From a virus, in IMG/VR virus record IMGVR_UViG_3300043773_000339, positions 1 through 34,361 of that record: a stretch of 34,361 nt of DNA. One strand, written 5' to 3'. Shown here piece after piece: positions 27,134-34,361 of this stretch (positions are counted from its first letter, which is position 1; the number at the start of each line of letters is the position of its first letter). Below the pieces are notes generated by a model that made no database searches, was not told where the DNA came from, and saw nothing but the letters and a program-made list of their open reading frames with translations. The position numbers and the translations under genes are program-made.

Positions 27134-30100
27134 ATGGCGGTAGCAACAGAGGTTGTCGCCCGGTTCACAGCCGACATCAGCGATGTCCAGTCGAAGATGT
27201 CGATGGCGCGTGGCGCTTTCGCGACCGTAGGCGAAGCGGCATCGTTCTCCAGCAAGCGTATTGCCGAGGTCGGCAACGCTATGGCCGATGTCGGCAAGAA
27301 GATGACGGTCGGCATCACCCTCCCCCTGGGTGGTGTAGCGGCTGCCGCAAGTACCGCAGCGATCTCGTTCGAAGCCAGCATGAACAAGATCATCGGCCTG
27401 GTCGGTATCGCGTCTGATGAGGTCGCCCGAATGGGCACCGAAGTCACCGGTATGGCTGGTCAGATCGGCAAGTCACCTGACGAACTCGCTGCTGGCTTGT
27501 TCGTTGTGACCTCCGCAGGCCTGCGCGGGTCTGACGCGATGGCGACACTCGCTAACTCCGCTAAGGCTGGTGCCGCTGGCCTCGGCGAAACGAACGATAT
27601 CGCTCGCGCTGTCGCTGGCGCGCTCTCCGCTTACGGCACAGAAGTCCTGAGCGCATCTGAAGCAACAGACGCTATCGTCGCTACGGCTCGCGCCGGTAAC
27701 TTCGAAACGAGTCAATTCGCTGCTGCGATCGGGCGCGTGCTGCCGTTCGCGAAGCAGGCCGGGGCATCCTTCCAGGAAATGGGTGGCGCGGTAGCGCTCC
27801 TGACGCGCGTAAACGGTGACGCCGCACAATCAGTCACGCAGATCCAGGCATTGTTCCGCGCTTTCGTCGTCCCAACCGAGGAAGCGAAGACCGCACTTGA
27901 TGAAGTAGGCATGAGTGCGGAGGATCTACGCGATTCGATTGCCGCTAAGGGGCTACCCGCTACGCTGCAAATGCTGGATAAGGCGCTCGGCGGCAACCGG
28001 GAGCAGTTGGGTAGGCTGCTGGGATCGTCGGAAGCGGCATCTGCGGCGTTCCAAATCCTTGATTCGGACGCTGCCACGATCGAAGCGACCTTCGGCGGGG
28101 TGCGCGCGAGCGCTGGCATGACCGCTGAAGCCTTCAATGCCGTCGCGCAGACGACTCAGTTCCAAATGAATCAGGCGATGGCCCAGTTGAAGGCCACCCT
28201 CATCGACCTTGGGAACCAGTTCCTACCGATTATCAAGACTGTCGTTGACTTCATGCAGGCGAATCTGAAGGCGTTCAGTTCCCTACCGGGTCCGATCAAG
28301 ACTGTCATCACGGCATTCGCTGGGATTCTCGCCGTCGTCGGCCCATTGCTGTTCATTGTGGGTAAGTTGATCGTCGTCTTCTCCGGTCTTCTGTCAATTA
28401 TGCTGAAGATGCGCGCTGTCGGGGCGCTACGGCTGGCGTTCGCTCAGTTGCGCGGCGAGATGGCCGCTACGCGAGCCAGTCTGAAGCAGACACAGTCCTC
28501 TATCGGGATGATAGCGACAGCAGCAAATACGGCTAAGGTGACGGTTGTCGCTTCCTTTAAGGCGATTGGCGTTGCCGCGAAGGGTCTGCTCGCAAGTCTC
28601 GGGCCGATCGGTCTCGCGATGATCGCTGTCGGTGCGGCTTTCGAGATCTTCGTCGGGAAGGCGGCAGGCACCGAGCATCATCTGGCTAATCTTCGTGACG
28701 AGATTGACCTGACGACGGGGAAGATGAGCGAAGCGGCAAAGATCTTTATCGCTTCAGAACTCCGGCACAACATCAGCCAAGAGGATTTGGCGATGCTGGA
28801 TAACTATGGCATCTCAATCTCTGGCTTCATCGCCGCGCTGGAGCAAGGTGGACCCGCTCTGGATGCCTACCGCGAGAAGATCACGGCGATGCAGGAGGCA
28901 CAGAAGGCGACAGGTGGGTTCGTTGTTGATGGCTTCCTGAACGTCGGGACCGTAAACTCGATCAATACGATCGTCGAGAATCTTGACGGGATGATCGACC
29001 AGTACGGTAATGCGAAGTTGGCTGCGGCGGACCTCGCAGCGGCACAGGTTGATGGCGCTGTCGCCGCTGCCGACGCGCAACGCGGACTTATGGCTACGCA
29101 TCGCGCAGCCGCGCAGGAGAAGCGCGCCGCAGACAAGAGCATGACGGACTCGCAGAAGGCTCTTGATGCCGCTCTGAACGCTGGCGTGGAGGCGGTCGAG
29201 GGCTTGCAGAAGGCTTTCGAGAAGATGAACGAGGTTATTTCCCAGGAAGCCTCGCGCGATTCCGCAATCCAGAGCATCAAGGATCTCAATGCGACGCTGG
29301 AAGAGAACGGCAACGCGCTAAAGGGAACCTCCGACGCCGCTATGTCTAACCGTTCCGCGATCCGGGATGCGGCACAAGGCTGGATTGACTACGCCGCCGC
29401 AGCGAAAGACCCGGAGGAAGCGCAGAAGCGACTCGCCAAGGGGCAGGATGAGATTCGGGCAGCGCTGAAGAAGCAGGGTATCAAGCCTGAGCAGTCCGAT
29501 ATCTTCAAGGTGTTCAAGAAACAGCAGGCGGAATCGAAGAAGACGGTCGACGAGTTCGCGGCTCAGCGCGCGACTGCCGAGAAGTATGGCAACGAAGTCG
29601 GCATGAACTTCATCGACGGCATACTCGCGGAGTTGCAGCGACGCAAGGATGAAGTTGCCGCTGCTGCCGCTGCCGTGACTTCCCAACTCACTACTGGCGG
29701 TAACGCGGGTATTGACGCGACCTCCCCATCACGCGACGCGATGAAGGTTGCAGGCAACTTCGTAGACGGCCTGATCGTTGGGCTGCGCGCCAGGGCTGGG
29801 CAGGCGTCGAAGGCTGCTAGCGAGGTGGCGCGAGAGTTAATGAAGGCCTTCATGCAGGACTTTATTCCCCGCGATATGGGTGCCGCTGAATCTGCTATCG
29901 CTAACGCGATCGAGGGCGCTCTGGAGAAACTACGCTACGCGCGAATGAATCTGAAGGACGCGAACCGTTCCGTCAAGGATGCCGAGCGGGAACTGAACCG
30001 TCTGCGCAAGGATGAGGACGCGACCGCTAAGGCCATCGCTAGGGCCGAGAAGGAACTCGCTAAGGCGCGCGAGGAGGCGGCAAAGGCTGCCAAGGATGTG

Positions 30101-31606
30101 AAGATCGCGGAATGGGTCAAGAGCAACGAAAAGGCTCTGAACGCTTTGCAGAAGATCGGCAAGCAGTACGACTACATCGTGGGCCGCATGGAGGGAGTGG
30201 AATCCGCGTTCGCCTCCATCACAAGCCTACTCGCTACCCCTCTAGGAACCGCGTCTGATCTTTCGCAAATGTTCCAGTTCGGGACCGACCCGCGCACGTT
30301 GGCCCGTAACTACATGGGGCTAGCGGATACGATCCGCGAAGCGTATGCGGTGATGACTGATCCGGCGATTGTCGGTGAGGGGGCTGCTCGTCGGAATACG
30401 GCAGCGATGAACGCGACTCTCTCGCAGTTGGAATCTTACGTCACTCAGATCATCGCCCTGGAAAGCGAGTATGCGGCGAACGCCGAGCAGATGCGGGTGA
30501 ATGAGCAGAAGTACCGCGTCGATGAAGAGAAGTTGAGGGAGTCGCTTAGCGGTTCTGTCCGGGCTTACGAGGATGCGACCAGGGAACTAGAGCGCATCGT
30601 CAATGAGCGGGACGGCTTCATCGACAAGATCAACAGCGGATTCCGCTCGTTTGTGAACAACCTGTCAGGACTCACGCAGGATTCCGTATCGGTCGTGACC
30701 GAGGAAGTCCGCGAACTGGGCAACGGTGTCCGCACGATCGTCCGGTCCACACGCCAGGAAATGCAGTCCGGTGCTGGCGCTATCGCCGCAACTCTGCGTA
30801 GCCGACTGGATGAGGTCAAGGCGTTCTCTAGCAACATCCAGTCTTTGATGAGGCGTGGCCTCGACCCGACGCTTATCCGTGACTTTATCGAAGCAGGAGT
30901 GTCGGGCGCAGGCGAAGCGGTCGCGGCTCTCGCATCCGCCACGGATGATGAACTACGCGGCATCAACGACACGCAGGCAGAACTACTGAAGTACGCGAAT
31001 GAGTTCGCCGGTGGTGTCAGCGGCGCGTACTACTCTTCTGCGATCTCTGCGCAGGAAGCGATCGTCCGCGACACGAAGGCCGCTGTCACGGCAGCGCAGA
31101 AGGACTTGGATGACGCTAAGGAGGCCTATGATGCTGAGCGCGTTCGCCTGGAAGGGGAGCAGACCCGCATCGAAACCGACATCAACACGCTTGTAACGCA
31201 GATAGAGTCGCTTATCACGGGCATGATGACCACTCTCGTCCCGGCTACTGAGGCGGCAGCGCAGAAGAGTCTTGACGCGATGATCGCGCAGTTCAAGAAA
31301 GACTTCCCGAAGGTCAGCGCAGAACTGAACCGCTTGATGGATGCTCTCGCTACAAGTATGGAGCGAACCGTAAAGATCGTTATTGAGCCTGTCCGTGCGG
31401 GTGCGACGACGCGCGCAGGAATCACTAGCGTCACAGATGTTCCCGCGACTGTGACCACAGGCGGTGTGCCTGCTCCTGCCGCGAACGTGACCTATCAGAT
31501 CACGGTGAATACGGGTGTCGGTGATCCGCGCGAGATCGGTCGCGTCGCGGTCGAAGCGATCAAGGCCTATGAGCGTTCTAACGGTCGCGTGTTTGCGAGC
31601 GCCTAA
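27134..31606 (+). CDS. Tail tape measure protein
   Basis: The 1490-residue protein is the longest gene and sets tail length. At the family's rough 0.15 nm per residue this predicts a tail near 220 nm. The N-terminal 340 residues have the TP901-type core (FEASMNKIIGLVGIASDEVA, AGLFVVTSAGLRGSDAMATL). Hydrophobic segments at about 385-425 (FAGILAVVGPLLFIVGKLIV) and 484-506 (LASLGPIGLAMIAVGAAFEI) may enter the host membrane at DNA injection. Long coiled coils follow, for example near 935-990 and 1310-1350. ATG with AAGAGG upstream; it ends in TAATG with the next gene. Confidence 0.92.
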   Translation: MAVATEVVARFTADISDVQSKMSMARGAFATVGEAASFSSKRIAEVGNAMADVGKKMTVGITLPLGGVAAAASTAAISFEASMNKIIGLVGIASDEVARMGTEVTGMAGQIGKSPDELAAGLFVVTSAGLRGSDAMATLANSAKAGAAGLGETNDIARAVAGALSAYGTEVLSASEATDAIVATARAGNFETSQFAAAIGRVLPFAKQAGASFQEMGGAVALLTRVNGDAAQSVTQIQALFRAFVVPTEEAKTALDEVGMSAEDLRDSIAAKGLPATLQMLDKALGGNREQLGRLLGSSEAASAAFQILDSDAATIEATFGGVRASAGMTAEAFNAVAQTTQFQMNQAMAQLKATLIDLGNQFLPIIKTVVDFMQANLKAFSSLPGPIKTVITAFAGILAVVGPLLFIVGKLIVVFSGLLSIMLKMRAVGALRLAFAQLRGEMAATRASLKQTQSSIGMIATAANTAKVTVVASFKAIGVAAKGLLASLGPIGLAMIAVGAAFEIFVGKAAGTEHHLANLRDEIDLTTGKMSEAAKIFIASELRHNISQEDLAMLDNYGISISGFIAALEQGGPALDAYREKITAMQEAQKATGGFVVDGFLNVGTVNSINTIVENLDGMIDQYGNAKLAAADLAAAQVDGAVAAADAQRGLMATHRAAAQEKRAADKSMTDSQKALDAALNAGVEAVEGLQKAFEKMNEVISQEASRDSAIQSIKDLNATLEENGNALKGTSDAAMSNRSAIRDAAQGWIDYAAAAKDPEEAQKRLAKGQDEIRAALKKQGIKPEQSDIFKVFKKQQAESKKTVDEFAAQRATAEKYGNEVGMNFIDGILAELQRRKDEVAAAAAAVTSQLTTGGNAGIDATSPSRDAMKVAGNFVDGLIVGLRARAGQASKAASEVARELMKAFMQDFIPRDMGAAESAIANAIEGALEKLRYARMNLKDANRSVKDAERELNRLRKDEDATAKAIARAEKELAKAREEAAKAAKDVKIAEWVKSNEKALNALQKIGKQYDYIVGRMEGVESAFASITSLLATPLGTASDLSQMFQFGTDPRTLARNYMGLADTIREAYAVMTDPAIVGEGAARRNTAAMNATLSQLESYVTQIIALESEYAANAEQMRVNEQKYRVDEEKLRESLSGSVRAYEDATRELERIVNERDGFIDKINSGFRSFVNNLSGLTQDSVSVVTEEVRELGNGVRTIVRSTRQEMQSGAGAIAATLRSRLDEVKAFSSNIQSLMRRGLDPTLIRDFIEAGVSGAGEAVAALASATDDELRGINDTQAELLKYANEFAGGVSGAYYSSAISAQEAIVRDTKAAVTAAQKDLDDAKEAYDAERVRLEGEQTRIETDINTLVTQIESLITGMMTTLVPATEAAAQKSLDAMIAQFKKDFPKVSAELNRLMDALATSMERTVKIVIEPVRAGATTRAGITSVTDVPATVTTGGVPAPAANVTYQITVNTGVGDPREIGRVAVEAIKAYERSNGRVFASA

Positions 31607-32904
31607 TGGCATTGACTGTCCGTATCGGTTTCGATCTCTCCGCTATCGGAGACCCGACCTTGTTTACGTTGGATGATCCTGTGCAGGGGGAGTTAGATTC
31701 CGTGTATGTGCTTGGCGGGACGCTATTCCAAGACGTAACGCAATATGTTCGCTCTGTCAGCGTTCGTCGAGGAAGGTCGCGCAGGCTAGATAAGTTCCAG
31801 ACCGGGACCGCGACTATCGCGCTTGATAACACGGGTCGAGTGTTTGACCCAGAATATGCGGGATCACCATATGTGGGTCAGATTCAGCCGCGTCGCCCGA
31901 TCCAAGTAACGGACGGAGTTAATTTTCTGTTCGTTGGCTTGATTGAGGATTGGAACCTCGACTACTCGCTGAACCGGGACAGTATCGCGACAGCGTTGTG
32001 CGTCGATGGTTTCACGCTCCTAGCATCTTCTGAACTCGCTGGGTTCACAGCCTCCGCGACGCTACCCGGTGCCCGTATCTCCGAGGTGCTGGATCGCCCC
32101 GAAGTATCTTGGCCTGCTGGCTCACGCAATATCGCAACAGGTTCACAGCAGTTGCAACTAGATACTGTCGATGAAGGCACCGGGGTCTTGAACTATCTGC
32201 AGATCGTAGAGGAGACGGACGCTGGCGCCCTATTCGTAGCGTCTGACGGGGTACTCACCTTCAACAGCAGCAACACACCATCGGGTGCATACACGGGATT
32301 CGTGTTCACTAACGGTAACGAGGGTGTGGATACGCCGTATGACAGCCTCACGGTCGGGTATGACTCCATCACCACGGCCTATGCGTTTGACGCTATCCCC
32401 GGAACCTACATTCCATTCAACGATATCGGCGTCGAATATGGGACGGAGACGCTGCACAACCGCGTGGTGGTGGGTCGAGAGAACAGCGTGACGACCGCCA
32501 CGGCTGACGATACGGTGAGTCAGGCGGCGTTCGGTGTTTCTACCTTGTCACGGACGGGTCTTCTGTTTGCTGCGGACGATCAGTTGGCTCCAATGGCGGA
32601 ATACCTAGTGAACCGTTACGGGACGCCGCAAGTTCGTATTCGCAGCGTCGGAGTGGATGTGGGTAACAGCCCGAACAAGACTGGGCTGCTTGGACTGGAC
32701 TTCGGGGATGTGGTCCGCGTCAGGTTCACGCCGAACGGTATCGGTGCCCCTATCGACCAGTACCTAACGATTGAGGGTATCTCACACGAGGTATCCCCAT
32801 CACGGCATCAAATGACATTCCAGTTCGAGCGGATCACCTACTTCCCATTCGAACTGGATTCGACCGACTACGGTATTCTGAACACGAACGTTCTGGGATT
32901 GTGA
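31606..32904 (+). CDS. Minor tail protein (distal-tail-like)
   Basis: The 432-residue beta-rich protein follows the tape measure with a TAATG overlap. It has FQDVTQYVRSVSVRRGRSRR, GTATIALDNTGRVFDPEYAG and PRRPIQVTDGVNFLFVGLIE, the pattern of actinophage minor tail proteins at the distal tail or baseplate, where LYSKDRK-type bases place the receptor-binding parts. The C-terminal half ends with ISHEVSPSRHQMTFQFERIT. The exact baseplate role is inferred from position. Confidence 0.75.
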   Translation: MALTVRIGFDLSAIGDPTLFTLDDPVQGELDSVYVLGGTLFQDVTQYVRSVSVRRGRSRRLDKFQTGTATIALDNTGRVFDPEYAGSPYVGQIQPRRPIQVTDGVNFLFVGLIEDWNLDYSLNRDSIATALCVDGFTLLASSELAGFTASATLPGARISEVLDRPEVSWPAGSRNIATGSQQLQLDTVDEGTGVLNYLQIVEETDAGALFVASDGVLTFNSSNTPSGAYTGFVFTNGNEGVDTPYDSLTVGYDSITTAYAFDAIPGTYIPFNDIGVEYGTETLHNRVVVGRENSVTTATADDTVSQAAFGVSTLSRTGLLFAADDQLAPMAEYLVNRYGTPQVRIRSVGVDVGNSPNKTGLLGLDFGDVVRVRFTPNGIGAPIDQYLTIEGISHEVSPSRHQMTFQFERITYFPFELDSTDYGILNTNVLGL

Positions 32905-32910
32905 GGACTC

Positions 32911-33438
32911 ATGGCTGGCGCGGGTAGAAAGACGTTTGTCGCGGGTGACGTACTCACCGCGTCCGACGTTAACTCGTATCTGATGGATCAGGCGGTTATG
33001 AGGTTCTCCTCTTCCGCGACTCGCGCTACTGCCCTGCCTTCCCCGTCCGAGGGCATGATGAGTTACTTGGATTCCACTAACGCGGTCGAGGTTTATACCG
33101 GGGCATCGTGGACGAGCGTTGCCGGGACTGGAGTCCCGTACGCGATGTCAGCAACGAGCGCTTCACTAGGGGGACTGAACCAGGCTCCAAGCGACTCGAT
33201 CAGTAGCGCCGGAACGATTAACTGGCCCGTGGGAAGATTCAGTGTTAAGCCGATCGTGGTTGTCACTAACGAGGATGTGAGCGTGGCGGGGTCATACAAG
33301 ATCATCTACACGCCAGGAAGTATTACGGCATCCACGGCAACGATCTACTACGCGAACGCAAACAGTTCGGCTAGCGTGACGGCGCTACGTTACAACGTTG
33401 TTGCTGTTCAGATGACTTCCGGGAGTGCGGCAGGATGA
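32911..33438 (+). CDS. Minor tail / fibre-type protein (175 aa)
   Basis: The N-terminal part (KTFVAGDVLTASDVNSYLMD, then QAVMRFSSSATRATALPSPS and EGMMSYLDSTNAVEVYTGAS) is a well-known actinophage minor tail module. The C-terminal part is Ser/Thr/Ala-rich and beta-stranded (TIYYANANSSASVTALRYNV). It likely attaches at the tail tip and may bind the host surface. ATG with GAGGA upstream; its stop overlaps the next gene (ATGA). Confidence 0.7.
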   Translation: MAGAGRKTFVAGDVLTASDVNSYLMDQAVMRFSSSATRATALPSPSEGMMSYLDSTNAVEVYTGASWTSVAGTGVPYAMSATSASLGGLNQAPSDSISSAGTINWPVGRFSVKPIVVVTNEDVSVAGSYKIIYTPGSITASTATIYYANANSSASVTALRYNVVAVQMTSGSAAG

Positions 33439-33596
33439 GTGCCCCATACATTAGCCATACCTCATGCTGCGACCTAGAAGGGTGCGTTAACTTCGGGATC
33501 GTGTTCGATGTCTGGAGCGCACCAGATGGGACCTACGCCGCGTTCTGTGGCGCCTGCGACCGCGACATCACACACACTTGCGTCCCGAAGGAGTAG
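33435..33596 (+). CDS. Small cysteine-rich protein (53 aa)
   Basis: ATGA overlap with the preceding gene. The product holds SCCDLEGCVNF and later FCGACDRDITHTC, a Cys/His pattern suited to zinc binding. It sits among tail genes, an unusual place for such a protein. Function unknown. Confidence 0.6.
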   Translation: MSAPYISHTSCCDLEGCVNFGIVFDVWSAPDGTYAAFCGACDRDITHTCVPKE

Positions 33597-33599
33597 ACC

Positions 33600-34361
33600 G
33601 TGGCAGGCACAAGCAACTACCCCGGTGCGCTAGACAACTTCGCGGAGGCATCCCCGACAAACCTGGGCGATGAGGACAGCACAGGGCGTACCCATAGTGA
33701 GCGTCACGACGACCTAGAAGCCGCTATGGAGGCGGTGCAGGAGGAACTAGGTACTGATCCTTCTGGCGCGTCAGCGTCCACGGTAGCGGCACGATTCACC
33801 GCTCTCGATTCCACGGTTGCTGGCAGGGTCGCCGCGTCTGTTGTGACGACGGCTGGCGATCTGATCGTTGGCACAGGATCCGCAAGCGTTACGCGACTGG
33901 GCACAGGCACGGAAGGCTACGTCCTAACCTCCTCTTCCGCAGGGGCGCAGGGGCTTATCTGGGCAGAGGCGTCAGGTGGCGCGACTGTGGAGATGTCCGC
34001 GACTGAACCAGTCAGCCCCGATAACGGAACGTTGTGGGTGGACACGGATTCTGACGTTCCGACGTTCACGGCGAGCGCGTATGTTCTTAATGCCCTAGTT
34101 GACGCCAAGGGCGACCTCGTCACCGCGACCGCTGACAACACCCCTGCGCGTCTCGCGGTCGGCTCCAACGGGCAGGTACTCGTCGCGGCCTCTGGCGAGT
34201 CCACGGGCCTGATCTGGCAGGGTCCTGCCGAAGTCATCGGGATCGCGGTCTCCGACGAGGAAACCGCCCTGACCACGGGCACGGCTAAGGTCACGTTCCG
34301 GATGCCGTTCGCGATGACGCTGACGGCGGTACGGGCGTCCCTGACTACGGCCTCGACCTCG
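33600..34361 (+). CDS. Tail fibre / receptor-binding protein, 5' part (3' end outside window)
   Basis: Starts at GTG and is open to the window end (254 codons). The N-terminus reads YPGALDNFAEASPTNLGDED and RTHSERHDDLEAAMEAVQEE, a frequent attachment module. It is followed by two fibre repeats of the type AGDLIVGTGSASVTRLGTGT...LIWA and KGDLVTATADNTPARLAVGS...LIWQ. The last visible segment (MPFAMTLTAVRASLTTAST) resembles the start of a receptor-binding head domain. Likely determines host binding. Confidence 0.8.
   Translation, partial: MAGTSNYPGALDNFAEASPTNLGDEDSTGRTHSERHDDLEAAMEAVQEELGTDPSGASASTVAARFTALDSTVAGRVAASVVTTAGDLIVGTGSASVTRLGTGTEGYVLTSSSAGAQGLIWAEASGGATVEMSATEPVSPDNGTLWVDTDSDVPTFTASAYVLNALVDAKGDLVTATADNTPARLAVGSNGQVLVAASGESTGLIWQGPAEVIGIAVSDEETALTTGTAKVTFRMPFAMTLTAVRASLTTASTS

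Overview
The window is part of the genome of a tailed double-stranded DNA phage with siphovirus-type tail genes. It carries a 1490-residue tape measure protein, two tail-tube paralogues and a frameshifted tail-assembly chaperone. Many proteins have the look of actinobacteriophage families: the neck genes, the DUF6378 and DUF932 proteins, the Rad52-like annealing protein and the minor tail proteins. The DNA is GC-rich and genes are packed with ATGA, GTGA and TAATG overlaps. An actinobacterial host is therefore likely but not proven. No integrase, repressor, tRNA or CRISPR array was seen.

Layout. (1) Positions 1-6337, plus strand: the C-terminal part of the major capsid protein, a terminator, four head-tail connector/neck genes, a Com-like zinc finger, a metallophosphoesterase, a DUF6378 protein, a tiny zinc-ribbon protein, a glycosyltransferase, a methyltransferase-like protein and a probable virion protein. 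(2) Positions about 24850 down to 6340, minus strand: one long block holding many small unknown genes, DUF932, two small helix-turn-helix proteins, Rad52-like annealing protein, a pyrimidine-dimer-glycosylase-like protein, Cas4/RecB-like nuclease, replication initiator, RusA-like resolvase, HNH protein, SSB, ParB-like protein, a TET/JBP-type dioxygenase, a glycosyltransferase, a secreted lysozyme/transglycosylase-like protein, both terminase subunits and an RmlB-like dehydratase. (3) Positions 25174-34361, plus strand: tail genes up to a tail-fibre gene cut by the window end. The inverted block separates the neck genes from the tail genes.

Main discovery. Between the small genes at 21.3-24.6 kb lie eight diverged copies of a 56-73 nt RNA element. 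Each folds as a complete type II hammerhead self-cleaving ribozyme: stem II, GAAA, a stem III hairpin, a U-C cleavage dinucleotide, a stem I hairpin, CUGANGA, stem II, and a pseudoknot from the stem I loop to bases just 3' of stem II. All core residues are kept while stems and pseudoknots differ with compensating changes. Every real intergenic gap in that stretch is filled by one, starting at or within 12 bases of the preceding stop codon (copy H has no certain upstream gene) and ending at the next ribosome-binding site. The simplest reading is that the early polycistronic RNA cuts itself into units with structured ends. Two further gaps, at 16.15 and 20.2 kb, hold other hairpins that also begin at a stop codon.

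A second system is the ParB-like / TET-JBP dioxygenase / glycosyltransferase cassette at 10.5-12.8 kb. It matches the gene set known for oxidation and glycosylation of 5-methylcytosine in phage DNA. The cytosine-5 methyltransferase it would need is not in this window.
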